This document shows, piece after piece, positions 35,507 through 44,660 of a stretch of 59,096 nucleotides of DNA. Each line of letters starts with the position of its first letter. Within the stretch, counting starts at the first letter, position 1. The DNA comes from an uncultured Anaerolineae bacterium (GTDB lineage Bacteria; Chloroflexota; Anaerolineae; Anaerolineales; Villigracilaceae), in NCBI GenBank assembly GCA_903838415.1, contig CAILYI010000275.1, forward strand, positions 1 through 59,096, given 5' to 3'. The position numbers and the translations under genes are program-made. The notes beneath the pieces are model-generated. The model was not told where the DNA came from. It was given only the letters and a program-made list of their open reading frames with translations, and did not search any database.

Positions 35507-36667
35507 TTACTTTTTTCCAAGTAACCGGGTTTGTTCCACCAAGCCCGGCAGCGCATTCAAGAAAGCATCTACCTGGGCGGGAGTGGTGCTGTTGCCAAGC
35601 GTCACCCGCAGCGAGCCCAGGCCCCATTCACGCGAAAGGCCAATGGCGGACATCACTTCGCTTGGTTCAGGGTTGCCCGTCTTGCAGGCCGAACCGGATG
35701 AACAGGCGAATCCGGCTGAGTCGAGCAGCGTCAGCAGCAGGTTGCCATCCAGGTTTTTGAACACAAAGCTGGCGTGCTGTGGAAGCCGCTTCTCAGGATG
35801 ACCTGTCAGCTGCGAATCGGGAATTTCTTCCAAAATGGTGCCGATCATCCGGTCGCGCAGCGGCCTGACGTGCGCCACCCGCGCCTCGCGCTCTTGGGCT
35901 GTCAGGCGTAGCGCCTCGGCAAATCCCACCAGGTAGGGCACATTCTGCGTCCCGGCGCGCAAACCAAATTCCTGCCCGCCGCCGGTTTGGGACGGAATCA
36001 GCGCTGTTCCCTTGCGAACGTACAATGCGCCGACGCCCTTCGGCCCGTAAAATTTGTGCCCACCCAGCGAGAGCAAATCCACGCCGAGCGCTTGAACATC
36101 TACGAATAGGTAGGCGGCCGCCTGGACGGCATCCGTGTGGAATAGGACGCCATGCCGGTGGCAGACTTCAGCGATTTCCTTGATGGGATTGATCGTGCCG
36201 ATTTCGTTGTTGGCATACATAACGGAAACGATCGCCGTTCCAGTGCTGAGCGCTTTTTCAACCGCTGCGGGCGTGACCATCCCGTTTTCGTCCAGCTCCA
36301 GCCAATTGACCTGGAAACCGTAAAACTTCTCCAGTTGTTCGGCGGTCTTGCTGACGGCGTGATGCTCGGCTTTCGAGCTGACAATTCGATTCGCGCCGTT
36401 TTTGGCGCGCATGGCCAACGCCGTGCCGCGCAGGGCCAAATTGTCAGATTCAGAGCCGCAGGAAGTGAAAATCACTTCGTCGGGGCGGCAGTTCAAAACG
36501 GTGGATACCGTTTCACGGGCGGCATCCACTGCGGCCTCGGCTTGCTGTCCAAAACGGTGTACCGATGACGGGTTGCCGAAAGTTTCGTCGAAATAAGGCC
36601 GCATCGCATCAAGCGCGCGCCTGTCCAGCGGGGTGGTGGCAGCGAAGTCCAGATAAATCTTATCCAT
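35507..36667 (-). CDS. iscS: Cysteine desulfurase, IscS/NifS type
   Basis: 386 residues. PLP-binding Lys205 in SLGGHKFYGPKG, His102/103 (EHHAV) and Asp179 (FHTDAVQA). The active-site Cys328 lies in SSGSACKTGNPEPS, the flexible loop that carries persulfide. It removes sulfur from cysteine for tRNA thiolation and Fe-S assembly. No iscU or other cluster genes follow, and the neighbour is mnmA, so tRNA thiolation is the best local role. A TATAAT box lies eight bases before the ATG, and no Shine-Dalgarno is seen. Confidence 0.95.
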   Translation of the reverse strand: MDKIYLDFAATTPLDRRALDAMRPYFDETFGNPSSVHRFGQQAEAAVDAARETVSTVLNCRPDEVIFTSCGSESDNLALRGTALAMRAKNGANRIVSSKAEHHAVSKTAEQLEKFYGFQVNWLELDENGMVTPAAVEKALSTGTAIVSVMYANNEIGTINPIKEIAEVCHRHGVLFHTDAVQAAAYLFVDVQALGVDLLSLGGHKFYGPKGVGALYVRKGTALIPSQTGGGQEFGLRAGTQNVPYLVGFAEALRLTAQEREARVAHVRPLRDRMIGTILEEIPDSQLTGHPEKRLPQHASFVFKNLDGNLLLTLLDSAGFACSSGSACKTGNPEPSEVMSAIGLSREWGLGSLRVTLGNSTTPAQVDAFLNALPGLVEQTRLLGKK

Positions 36668-36675
36668 AACGCACG

Positions 36676-36703
36676 ATTATACTTCTGCTTTCTACACTAT
36701 AAT
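36676..36703. promoter_or_regulatory. Divergent -10 boxes of iscS and the THUMP methyltransferase
   Basis: TATAAT on the minus strand (36676-36681) is eight bases before the iscS ATG, and TATAAT on the plus strand (36698-36703) is six bases before the methyltransferase ATG at 36710. The 42-base gap leaves no room for ordinary leaders. Confidence 0.6.
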
Positions 36704-36709
36704 ACCCGC

Positions 36710-37831
36710 ATGGATTCATATTTTGCCGTAACTGCCCCTGGTTTGGATGTTTTGGCTGCTGACGAATTGCGCCAACTGGATTTACCCGTGCAGATGGAAC
36801 CCGGCGGCGTGACTTTTAAGGCCGACCTGGAAACTTTGTACCGTGTCAATTTGCATTTACGCACCGCCAGCCGGATCCTGGCGCGGCTTGGACAGTTTTT
36901 CTACGCGACCACTTTTGCGGATTTGCGTGAAAAAGCGAGTCGCCTGCCCTGGGAACGCTTTCTGACTGCCGGACAGCCCATCGCCATCCGCGTCACCTGC
37001 CATAAATCGAAGTTGATGCATTCTGGCGGCGTGGCCGAACGTATTGCCGGGGGAATTTATGACCGGCTGGGCAAAGAATCCCCGTTGCAAAAGCCCGGTG
37101 ACGAAGAATCAGCCAGTACGGCGCAGTTAATCGTCGTGCTGGTGGACAGGGACAAGGTCACTGTCAGCGTTGATTCTTCGGGGGAACTGCTGCACCGGCG
37201 CGGCTATCGGCTGGCGGTTGCCAAAGCGCCCCTGCGCGAGACGCTGGCGGCGGCGATGCTGTTGGCTTCCGGCTGGGACCGGGTTTCGCCGCTCGTTGAT
37301 CCTTTTTGCGGCTCCGGGACGATTCCCATCGAAGCGGCGTTGCTGGCGCTGGGAATTCCACCGGGTTTGAAGCGACGCTTCGCCTTTATGGATTGGCCGG
37401 GTTACGACGAAAAACGCTGGAAAGCCATCCTGGCCGAAGTCAAGCCGTCATCAGCGCTTGCGCTGCCTATTTTTGCCTCAGATCGGGATGCGGGTGCGGT
37501 CAAAATGGCGCGGGAAAATGCCGCTCGCGCCGGTGTGGCGGATTTCATCCAGTTTGAATGTCAGGCAGTTTCGGCCATTCATCCGCCCAAGAAACCCGGT
37601 TGGTTGGTGACAAATCCGCCTTATGGCCTGCGCGTGAGCGAAGGCAAGGATTTGCGTAATCTGTATGCACAATTGGGCAATGTTCTGCGCGTTCACTGCA
37701 CCGGTTGGAAGGTGGCGGTGCTTTCCAGCGATCTGGCGCTGCTGGGGCAGGTTGGCCTGAAGTTGGATTCCTCGCTGGGGATGGTGAACGGTGGTGTCAG
37801 CGTCCGGCTTGGATGCGGTGTTGTAAATTAA
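36710..37831 (+). CDS. THUMP-domain class I methyltransferase (RlmL/TrmN-like)
   Basis: 373 residues. The N-terminal part (1-155) includes a THUMP RNA-binding domain. The C-terminal Rossmann domain has DPFCGSGTIPIEAALLA (motif I) and VTNPPYGLRVSEG, the NPPY motif of enzymes that methylate exocyclic amino groups. It probably methylates guanine N2 in rRNA or tRNA; the target cannot be told. The start codon is six bases from a -10 box, suggesting a leaderless message. Confidence 0.88.
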   Translation: MDSYFAVTAPGLDVLAADELRQLDLPVQMEPGGVTFKADLETLYRVNLHLRTASRILARLGQFFYATTFADLREKASRLPWERFLTAGQPIAIRVTCHKSKLMHSGGVAERIAGGIYDRLGKESPLQKPGDEESASTAQLIVVLVDRDKVTVSVDSSGELLHRRGYRLAVAKAPLRETLAAAMLLASGWDRVSPLVDPFCGSGTIPIEAALLALGIPPGLKRRFAFMDWPGYDEKRWKAILAEVKPSSALALPIFASDRDAGAVKMARENAARAGVADFIQFECQAVSAIHPPKKPGWLVTNPPYGLRVSEGKDLRNLYAQLGNVLRVHCTGWKVAVLSSDLALLGQVGLKLDSSLGMVNGGVSVRLGCGVVN

Positions 37832-37849
37832 TCGAATCAGGAGCAAGAA

Positions 37850-38611
37850 ATGAGCAAAACGATTGTAATTACCGGTGCAAGTGCCGGAATTGGAATGGTG
37901 TTGGCAAAGCAGCTCGCGGCGCGTGGCGATGCGTTGATGTTGGCGGCCCGCAGCGCGGATGTGTTGCGACAAGTGGCTCGTTCCTGCGGCCGGGAAGCTT
38001 ATTATTACGCCACCGACGTGACCCGCAGGCAGGATGTAAACCGTCTGCGCGATGAAGCGCTGCGGACGTTTGGGAATGTGGATGTGTGGATTAACAACGC
38101 CGGGCGTGGCATCACGCGCAACGTGCTGGAGCTGACCGACGAGGATTTGGATGAAATGATGGCGGTCAACGTTAAATCGGCGTTATATGGCATGCAGGCC
38201 ATTCTGCCGCACTTCAAGGAGCGTGGTGAAGGGCACCTGATCAATGTCTCGTCGTTTTTGGGCAGAATCCCCTTCGCTTCATTCCGCTCGGCTTACAGTG
38301 CCTCCAAAAGCGCGCTCAACTCGCTGACAGCCAATCTGCGCATGGATTTACGGGCGGAATATCCGAATATCCACGTTTCATTGGTGATGCCGGGCGCCGT
38401 TTCGACGGGATTTGCCGTCAATTCTTTGCATGCACCTGCCGATTCAGGCCCTGTCCCCATGGCGCAAACTCCTGAAGAAGTTGTTGCCGCTATGATAGAA
38501 TTGATCGACCATCCCCAGGCTGAAATCTACACCAATCCGGATGTTCAATTGGAGCAGGTCAAGCGTTATTACGGTGGCGTGGGTGAATTTGAAGAGAATA
38601 TGCGCCGCTAA
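37850..38611 (+). CDS. Short-chain dehydrogenase/reductase
   Basis: 253 residues. Cofactor motif TGASAGIGMVLAK (about 7-19), NNAG, and the catalytic Ser-Tyr-Lys set (NVSSFLG, then YSASK). The family oxidises or reduces alcohols, ketones or sugars with NAD(P). The substrate is unknown. The ATG follows AGGAG and begins 18 bases after the methyltransferase stop, so co-transcription is likely. Confidence 0.88.
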   Translation: MSKTIVITGASAGIGMVLAKQLAARGDALMLAARSADVLRQVARSCGREAYYYATDVTRRQDVNRLRDEALRTFGNVDVWINNAGRGITRNVLELTDEDLDEMMAVNVKSALYGMQAILPHFKERGEGHLINVSSFLGRIPFASFRSAYSASKSALNSLTANLRMDLRAEYPNIHVSLVMPGAVSTGFAVNSLHAPADSGPVPMAQTPEEVVAAMIELIDHPQAEIYTNPDVQLEQVKRYYGGVGEFEENMRR

Positions 38612-38629
38612 AGCGTGCCTGAATTAACA

Positions 38630-38663
38630 ATACAACGCGTCCAATAAAGAGGGCGCGTTGTAT
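38630..38663. terminator. Hairpin after the SDR gene
   Basis: ATACAACGCGTCC (38630-38642) and GGGCGCGTTGTAT (38651-38663), 13 bp with one wobble, 8-base loop. No T-run follows on the plus strand. Confidence 0.55.
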
Positions 38664-38727
38664 ATTCAAGAAGGAGGAGCTAACAGTTGGGTGAATTTTC
38701 GGAAATCACCCGGCCGGGAAGATGGCT

Positions 38728-38976
38728 TTAGTTGGGGGAAATGATCATCAGCGTGGTTTCAGACATGGCTTCAATTACCACTTTGCCATGTGTGCCCAAA
38801 ATCATCTGTTCGCCTGATTCCAGCATGTAATCTTTCATGTCATCCGGCTGAGTCAGCCAAAGAATACCATTTTCGCATACCACGGTGGTGCCAGATTGGT
38901 TTTCGATAACGGGAAGAACGTTATGAGGGTGGAGCTGAATTTCAATATTTCCATTTAAATTTAGGGTAGTGGTCAT
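38728..38976 (-). CDS. DUF2917 family protein
   Basis: 82 residues, all beta, cupin-like in pattern: GTTVVCENGILWLTQPDDMKDYMLESGEQMIL is characteristic of the family, whose function is not known. The ATG at 38976 has AAGGAGATTAAT just upstream, so the longer reading from 39075 is rejected. It is transcribed away from a MocR-type regulator. DUF2917 genes are often next to transcription regulators, which suggests that it is the regulator's target. Confidence 0.8.
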   Translation of the reverse strand: MTTTLNLNGNIEIQLHPHNVLPVIENQSGTTVVCENGILWLTQPDDMKDYMLESGEQMILGTHGKVVIEAMSETTLMIISPN

Positions 38977-39060
38977 TATTAATCTCCTTGTACCATTGTG
39001 AAGTTTCTTATTCATATTTTCCCACCAAATAGTAATAAGTACAGATGCAGTAAACACATA

Positions 39061-39102
39061 TTGTAACCAGTACAATCTGTGTTATGATAAATTGTACTGG
39101 TT
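39061..39102 (+). promoter_or_regulatory. MocR promoter covered by a perfect 12-bp inverted repeat
   Basis: TTGTAA (39061-39066), 16-base spacer, TATGAT (39083-39088). AACCAGTACAAT (39065-39076) and ATTGTACTGGTT (39091-39102) form a perfect inverted repeat that overlaps the -35 box and brackets the -10 box. AGTACA occurs again near 39031, on the DUF2917 side. This is the expected position for an autorepressing operator shared by both genes. Confidence 0.75.
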
Positions 39103-39141
39103 GATTTCAGTTATAACTGTATCTTATTATGGATTGGCATC

Positions 39142-40602
39142 ATGATGGAAGAGAAAAAAACTCCCAAAAAACAGGAAGTGTTTCGTTACGAACAAATTGC
39201 CGGTGATGTGATCCAGCTGATTGAGCAGGGAACTTACCGTTCAGGTGAGCGTATCCCGTCCGTGCGGCAGATGAGCCAGCAGCAGGGAGCTAGTATCAGC
39301 TCGGTTTTGCAGGCTTATTTATTGTTGGAAAACCGCGGCCTGATCGAGGTTCGTCCACAATCAGGCTATTACGTGCGCGCGGCTCCCATCGATAATCTGC
39401 CGGAGCCGGAGATTTCGTCTCCGGGGCTTGATCCCAATCATGTCAATCTGCATGACTTGATGATGATGGCGATGCGCGATTCGCTCAATCCCGGCCTTGT
39501 CCAGCTTGGAGCGGCCATGCCCAATTTGGAATTGCTGCCCACGGAACGCATCAATCGTATCATGGCCGGGCTGGCGCGGACTGCCAGCAAGGGCACTCAT
39601 CGTTATGAGCTGCCTCCAGGCCTCGAAGAGTTGCGCGTGCAGATTGCCCGTCATGCCGTCAACAGTGGCTGCCAGCTATCTCCGAATGAGATTGTCATCA
39701 CTTCGGGCGGCGTGGAAGGTATTGATCTGTGCCTGCATGCCGTCTGTAACCCGGGGGATATCGTGGCGATCGAGTCCCCCATGTATTTTGGGACTCTGCA
39801 AATTTTGGAAGTGCACGGACTGCGGGCGCTGGAAATTCCAACCAATCCTCGCGATGGCATCAGCCTGGAAGCGCTGCAGTTCGCCATTGAGCATAATCCC
39901 ATCAAAGCAGTGCTGACGATTTCCAACTTCAATAATCCGCTCGGAAGTTGCATCCCGGACGAGAAAAAGAAGGAACTGGTGGAACTCCTGGCGCGTTACG
40001 ATATCCCGCTGATTGATAATGATGTTTCAGGTGAGATTTATTTCACTGAAAAACGCCCCTGGGTAACCAAAGCCTACGATAAAAAGGGTTTGGTGATGTT
40101 GTGTTCGTCTTTTTCGAAGGATATCAGTCCATCCTTGCGGGTGGGCTGGGTGGCTCCCGGACGGCATAAAAACACAGTCGAATGGCTGAAATTTACCACC
40201 AGTGTCGCTACGGCCACACTTCCACAGATGGCGATTGCGCAATTTCTGGAGAGTGGCGGATATGACCATCAATTGCGCCGCATCCGGCGTGAATATGCCA
40301 GTAACGTGGCTTTACTCTCGCAAGCTGTAACGCGGAATTTCCCTGCCGGGACGCGTGTCACCCGTCCATCGGGCGGATTCGTGCTGTGGGTGCAGCTGCC
40401 GGAAACCGTCGATTCTTTGGAATTGTATGCATTGGCTTTGAAAAATAGCATTACCATCACACCCGGCTACTTGTTTTCCCCCACCAATCAGTTTTATAAC
40501 TTTATCCGCCTGAATGCTGCGGCATGGACTTATCCGATTGAGCGCGCGGTGCGGCGGCTGGGAGAACTGGTCGTCGAATTGGCCGGAAAAAATGCTGTTT
40601 AG
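39142..40602 (+). CDS. MocR-type regulator (GntR winged helix fused to PLP aminotransferase domain)
   Basis: 486 residues. The GntR helix-turn-helix (about 14-80: RYEQIAGDVIQLIEQGTYRSGERIPSVRQMS) is fused to a fold-type-I aminotransferase domain. The PLP Lys326 lies in CSSFSKDISPSLRVGW, and the Asp that binds the pyridine nitrogen in IDNDVSGEIY. MocR proteins are effector-responsive regulators that sense PLP or amino compounds and bind promoter repeats. The start may be the ATG at 39142 or at 39145; no strong ribosome site is seen. It faces DUF2917 divergently. Its stop overlaps the stop of the next gene tail to tail. Confidence 0.9.
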   Translation: MMEEKKTPKKQEVFRYEQIAGDVIQLIEQGTYRSGERIPSVRQMSQQQGASISSVLQAYLLLENRGLIEVRPQSGYYVRAAPIDNLPEPEISSPGLDPNHVNLHDLMMMAMRDSLNPGLVQLGAAMPNLELLPTERINRIMAGLARTASKGTHRYELPPGLEELRVQIARHAVNSGCQLSPNEIVITSGGVEGIDLCLHAVCNPGDIVAIESPMYFGTLQILEVHGLRALEIPTNPRDGISLEALQFAIEHNPIKAVLTISNFNNPLGSCIPDEKKKELVELLARYDIPLIDNDVSGEIYFTEKRPWVTKAYDKKGLVMLCSSFSKDISPSLRVGWVAPGRHKNTVEWLKFTTSVATATLPQMAIAQFLESGGYDHQLRRIRREYASNVALLSQAVTRNFPAGTRVTRPSGGFVLWVQLPETVDSLELYALALKNSITITPGYLFSPTNQFYNFIRLNAAAWTYPIERAVRRLGELVVELAGKNAV

Positions 40603-41180
40603 CAATCTCCGCCGGTCTTGAAGAGACCTTTTTCCGTCACAAGCCACTTCATCGCTACGTCGAATTGGTTGCGCGGCAGGTTTTCGAGCATTAATTCGTC
40701 ATAAACGACGCCCAGACTGGTTCCGTTGAAATCTTTCAGAAACCGGTCAAAATAACCGCCACCATATCCCAGCCGCCAGCCGAAGCGGTCGAAGGCCAAC
40801 CCTGGTACAAGGCTGAGTTGAATTTCAGCAGCTGAGATAGTCGGCGAATCAGGGGCCGGCTCTGCCATGCCGAATGGATGGCGAATCAGGCGGTTGGGGT
40901 CGTAGGGATGAAAAATCATGCTGTGATCGGCCTCGGGAATGATGCGCGGCAGAATCCAGCGTTTTTGCGGATGGCTTTCCAGCAGAGGGCGCAAATCCAC
41001 CTCGGTTGGAATGGGCATGTACGTCAGGATGGTTTGCGCGCGCTGAAACTCTGGCCAGTTCTCGATCAACCCGCCAATGGCGTGGCTGGATTTCAGGCGG
41101 GCTGCCTCGCCCAGCGCTTTGCGCAGTTGGCGGCATTCTTTGCGTAATTGGCTTTTTTGTTCAGCAATCGAGTTCGGCAT
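40599..41180 (-). CDS. 5-formyltetrahydrofolate cyclo-ligase
   Basis: 193 residues. Family motifs: RKECRQLRKAL near the N terminus, ILTYMPIPTEVDLRPLL, the Mg-ATP loop FDRFGWRLGYGGGYFDRFL, and the closing region VVYDELMLENLPRNQFDVAMKWLVTEKG. It converts 5-formyl-THF to 5,10-methenyl-THF with ATP, recycling a storage folate. Convergent with MocR, overlapping by four bases. Confidence 0.92.
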   Translation of the reverse strand: MPNSIAEQKSQLRKECRQLRKALGEAARLKSSHAIGGLIENWPEFQRAQTILTYMPIPTEVDLRPLLESHPQKRWILPRIIPEADHSMIFHPYDPNRLIRHPFGMAEPAPDSPTISAAEIQLSLVPGLAFDRFGWRLGYGGGYFDRFLKDFNGTSLGVVYDELMLENLPRNQFDVAMKWLVTEKGLFKTGGDC

Positions 41181-41251
41181 GGTCTGGTTTTCCCGGGATA
41201 TTTTGGGTAAATTGGAGCTGAAAAACGAAATTATTCTTATACTTTCTATTC

Positions 41252-41260
41252 TGATATAAT
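41252..41260 (+). promoter_or_regulatory. Extended -10 promoter of the phosphohexomutase gene
   Basis: TGATATAAT (41252-41260), a TGn-extended -10. TTATTC at 41231-41236 may be a weak -35. The leader carries GGGAGAAG before the ATG at 41293. Confidence 0.6.
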
Positions 41261-41292
41261 GCCGAAGTCATCACACTACTCGGGAGAAGATC

Positions 41293-42717
41293 ATGACTTT
41301 TAAAATTAAATTTGGTACGGATGGCTGGCGTGGCGTGATTGCCGATGATTATACCTTCGACAATGTTCGTCGCTGTGCCCAGGGTTTTGCATCTTACATG
41401 CTTTCACAGGGTAAGTCCGGGCAGTGGGTGATTGTCGGACATGACAAGCGCTTTGCCAGTGAACATTTTGCCGCAACTGTGGCCGAAGTTCTGGCCGGAA
41501 ATGGCCTGAAAGTCTGGTTGACGGATGGGGCCACGCCCACACCGGTCATCGCTTATGCCGTCGTCGATAAAAAAGCTGCTGGCGCGATCAACATTACCGC
41601 CAGTCATAACCCGCCCAGCGATAATGGATTCAAAGTCCGCAACGAGACGGGCGGCGCGATTGATCCTGAAGGGTTGAAGCAGATCGAAAACGGCATCCCG
41701 GATGCGGTGGAATCGGTCAAAAGCCTCGGCTACGCCGAAGCTGTCAGCGCTGGGAAAATCGTCAAATTTGACGCTGCCGTTGCTTACATTGAACATCTCA
41801 AAGACTTGATCGATCTTCAACCCATCAAAGACGCCGGGCTGACAGTGATGGTCGATGCCATGTGGGGTAACGGCGCCGGTTGGCTCCCGCGCCTGCTGGA
41901 TGGCGGCAAGACGCGCGTGATCGAAATTCACAATCAGCGCAATCCTTCCTTCCCTGAAATGAAACGCCCCGAGCCTATTCCGCCGAACATCAATGTTGGC
42001 TTGAAAGCCACCGTTGATAATCACGCTGACATCCTGCTGATTACGGATGGCGATGCCGACCGATTGGGAGTGGGCGACGAAAACGGCGAGTTCATCAACC
42101 AGCTGCGCGTGTACGGGCTGCTGGCTTTTTATTTGCTCGACCTGCGCGGCTTGCGCGGCGACATTGTCAAGACGCTTTCAACGACCGGCATGCTCAATAT
42201 TCTGGGCGAATTGTACGGCGTTCCCGTCCATGAGACCGGCGTGGGATTCAAGTTTGTGGCTCCCAAGATGATTGAGACCGACGCGCTGATCGGCGGCGAA
42301 GAAAGCGGCGGCTACGCTTTCCGCGGCAATGTTCCCGAGCGCGATGGCATTCTGGCAGGCCTTTACATGCTCGATTTTATGGTGCGTACTGGTAAGAAAC
42401 CCACCGAACTGCTCAAAATGCTGTTTGAAAAAGTCGGCGGCGAGTTTTTCTATGACCGAATTGACAGCGCCTTCAGCGGCGACCGCAAAGATCGCGAACA
42501 GATCATCCTTGACGCGAAACCGGCCACCATCGGCGGCCTGAAAGTCACCAATCTGGTCACTATTGATGGCTTCCAGTTTCGGTTGGAAGACGGCGGCTGG
42601 CTGCTGATCCGTTTCAGCGGCACCGAGCCGATTTTGCGGGTTTACTGTGAAACCCGTCACGGCGATAAAGTACAGGCCATCTTGCAAGACGGCCTCAAAG
42701 TTGCCGGTATCAAGTAG
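41293..42717 (+). CDS. Phosphoglucomutase/phosphomannomutase family protein
   Basis: 474 residues. Active-site Ser104 ([15 protein letters not shown]), metal loop DGDADRLG (Asp252, Asp254, Asp256), sugar-binding GEESGGYAF and phosphate-binding [12 protein letters not shown] are all present. The four-domain enzyme moves phosphate between C1 and C6 of hexoses, feeding glycogen or cell-envelope sugar synthesis. Which sugar it prefers cannot be told. Confidence 0.93.
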   Translation: MTFKIKFGTDGWRGVIADDYTFDNVRRCAQGFASYMLSQGKSGQWVIVGHDKRFASEHFAATVAEVLAGNGLKVWLTDGATPTPVIAYAVVDKKAAGAINITASHNPPSDNGFKVRNETGGAIDPEGLKQIENGIPDAVESVKSLGYAEAVSAGKIVKFDAAVAYIEHLKDLIDLQPIKDAGLTVMVDAMWGNGAGWLPRLLDGGKTRVIEIHNQRNPSFPEMKRPEPIPPNINVGLKATVDNHADILLITDGDADRLGVGDENGEFINQLRVYGLLAFYLLDLRGLRGDIVKTLSTTGMLNILGELYGVPVHETGVGFKFVAPKMIETDALIGGEESGGYAFRGNVPERDGILAGLYMLDFMVRTGKKPTELLKMLFEKVGGEFFYDRIDSAFSGDRKDREQIILDAKPATIGGLKVTNLVTIDGFQFRLEDGGWLLIRFSGTEPILRVYCETRHGDKVQAILQDGLKVAGIK

Positions 42718-42725
42718 AATTCCTG

Positions 42726-42767
42726 CCCCTTTCTGCTTTTCAAAAGAGGAAAGGGGAGAACTTTTTT
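42726..42767 (+). terminator. Terminator after the phosphohexomutase gene
   Basis: CCCCTTTC (42726-42733) and GAAAGGGG (42749-42756), followed by six T at 42762-42767. It sits between the phosphohexomutase and tatD genes. Confidence 0.6.
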
Positions 42768-42773
42768 GCTCCT

Positions 42774-43598
42774 GTGAACCTTACCGATACGCATTGCCAT
42801 TTGGATCTGGAGAAATTCGACGCCGATCGCCACGAAGTGCTGGATCGCGCCTGGACGGCTGGCCTGACCCGTATCCTGGTTCCGGGACTTGACCTGGCCT
42901 CCAGCCGGCGCGCCGTCAAATTGGCGGATTCGCACCCCAACATGTTCGCCGCGATTGGCATTCATCCGTCGGAGACTTTGGGTTATCAACCCGGGCAGTT
43001 GGACGAATTCCGCAAACTGGCGGCTCATCCCAAAGTCAAAGCGATCGGTGAAATTGGCCTGGATTATTACTGGGACGATGCCCCGCACCCTGTCCAACAA
43101 CTGGCGCTTTCGGAGCAGTTGAACCTGGCAGCCGAATTACAGCTCCCGGTGGTGCTTCACCTGCGGGAAGCGGGCGATGCCACAGACGGGGACTGCGCCC
43201 GGGATTTGCTCCAAATTTTGGAGAATTGGGTGGAAAAGCTGCGGGTGGATCATAATCCGCTGGTAGCGCGCCCGGGTGTGTTACACTCCTTTAGCGGGAG
43301 CAGCTCAACGGCCAAAATAGTTATCGATTTAAATTTCCTGATTGGCATTACCGGCCCGGTGACCTATAAAAATGCGGATTTCAAGCGCGAAGTGGTAAAA
43401 TCGCTGCCGCTGGATCGCATCTTGATTGAGACTGACGCGCCTTTTCTCGCCCCCGTTCCACAACGGGGGCGACGCAACGAACCTGCTTTTGTGCGGCATA
43501 TTGCTGATAAAATTGCAGAAATCCATAATAAAAACCCGGAGGAGCTTGCGGCACTGACCACTGCAAATGCAGCGCGGCTTTTTTCCTGGGGAGGCTGA
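42774..43598 (+). CDS. tatD: TatD-family metal-dependent hydrolase
   Basis: 274 residues. Metal ligands appear in order: DTHCHLDLEKF, GEIGLDYYWD, LPVVLHLREAG, VLHSFSGS and ILIETDAPFLAP. The protein is a TIM-barrel 3'-5' deoxyribonuclease family member; some relatives deacylate D-aminoacyl-tRNA. The likely start is GTG at 42774, with no strong ribosome site. A Gly/Asp-rich insert around 120-145 is unusual but does not touch the ligands. The polyprenyl synthase follows after three bases. Confidence 0.9.
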   Translation: MNLTDTHCHLDLEKFDADRHEVLDRAWTAGLTRILVPGLDLASSRRAVKLADSHPNMFAAIGIHPSETLGYQPGQLDEFRKLAAHPKVKAIGEIGLDYYWDDAPHPVQQLALSEQLNLAAELQLPVVLHLREAGDATDGDCARDLLQILENWVEKLRVDHNPLVARPGVLHSFSGSSSTAKIVIDLNFLIGITGPVTYKNADFKREVVKSLPLDRILIETDAPFLAPVPQRGRRNEPAFVRHIADKIAEIHNKNPEELAALTTANAARLFSWGG

Positions 43599-43601
43599 TT
43601 T

Positions 43602-44567
43602 TTGAGTACTCCGTTTTTTGCCCCGGTACAAGATGGTGTCAAAGAAGTTGAACAATTGATGCGTTCGCAGGCGGGGAATGACCATCATCCCGATTTGCGC
43701 GCCGCTTTGGAACACCTGCTTGTTGCGGGTGGGAAACGCGTGCGCCCGACAATTGTTTTTCTGATTGGGAATATGCTGGCTGCTCCGCACGAAAAGCTGG
43801 TCACGCTGGGCGCTGCGGTGGAAATGCTGCATACCGCCACGCTTGTCCATGATGACCTGATTGATGGATCGCTGCTGCGACGTGGCATTCCCACGCTGAA
43901 CGCACGCTGGTCTCCGGCTGCCACGGTGCTGACCGGTGATTTTTTGTTTGGGCGCGCCGCCAAGCTGGCCGCTGAAGCGGATTACCTGCCGCTGATGAAA
44001 TTATTTGCTGAAACGCTGACCGTGATTGTCAACGGTGAATTGACGCAAATGTTCGCCGCCAAGGGCATCATTGAACGCAAGAATTACTACTCTCGTATTT
44101 ACGCCAAAACGGCTTCATTGTTTGAGATGAGTGCACTTTCTGCCGCGATGATTGGGACAGAAGACGAACAAATTCGCGCTGCGATGAAAACGTATGGCTA
44201 TGAAATCGGCATGGCCTTTCAGATCGTGGATGATGTGCTGGACTTTACCGGCGAACAGGCCACGATCGGTAAACCGGTCGGTTCCGATTTACTGAATGGA
44301 TTGGTGACGCTCCCGGCGATCTATTACGCTGAGAGTCATCCCGATGATCCCGAAGTGAAATTGCTGGCAGAAGGCGGTTGGGGAAATACGGAAAAAATGG
44401 AGAAACTGGTTGCGTCCATTCAATCCAGTAATGCCGTCAGGCACGCCATGGATGAAGCTACAGAACACGTCGAGAAAGCGCTGGAAGCGATTAAGCCTTT
44501 CCACACATCGACGGAATACCCGGCCTTGATGGGGCTGGCGCGATATATCGTCGACCGCACCTTCTAA
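43602..44567 (+). CDS. Long-chain polyprenyl diphosphate synthase
   Basis: 321 residues. First Asp-rich motif DDLID (84-88), second DDVLD (210-214), GKRVRP (44-49) and the hallmark helices are present. Small residues upstream of the first Asp motif (HTATLVHDD) fit a long-product enzyme, such as the synthase of a menaquinone side chain. TTG start at 43602 preceded by GGGGAGG. Close to tatD, so probably co-transcribed. Confidence 0.9.
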   Translation: MSTPFFAPVQDGVKEVEQLMRSQAGNDHHPDLRAALEHLLVAGGKRVRPTIVFLIGNMLAAPHEKLVTLGAAVEMLHTATLVHDDLIDGSLLRRGIPTLNARWSPAATVLTGDFLFGRAAKLAAEADYLPLMKLFAETLTVIVNGELTQMFAAKGIIERKNYYSRIYAKTASLFEMSALSAAMIGTEDEQIRAAMKTYGYEIGMAFQIVDDVLDFTGEQATIGKPVGSDLLNGLVTLPAIYYAESHPDDPEVKLLAEGGWGNTEKMEKLVASIQSSNAVRHAMDEATEHVEKALEAIKPFHTSTEYPALMGLARYIVDRTF

Positions 44568-44589
44568 AAGAATTCACGGACATATCCAG

Positions 44590-44636
44590 GACACAGAGAT
44601 CACAGAGACAAAAACTCAGTGTACTCTGTGTCTTTT
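44590..44636 (+). terminator. Hairpin of CACAGAG-type repeats after the polyprenyl synthase gene
   Basis: GACACAGAG (44590-44598) pairs with CTCTGTGTC (44624-44632), with a second CACAGAG between, then four T. Such cacagag-rich stem sequences are common intergenic repeats in environmental bacteria; here it may terminate transcription. Confidence 0.55.
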
Positions 44637-44660
44637 GGTTAAAAGCTCAAGGAGATTCAG

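Noticed and set aside
40599..40602. Gene fusion or error where MocR and the cyclo-ligase overlap
   Set aside because: It is a plain tail-to-tail overlap of stop codons, like the one at 29527-29530.
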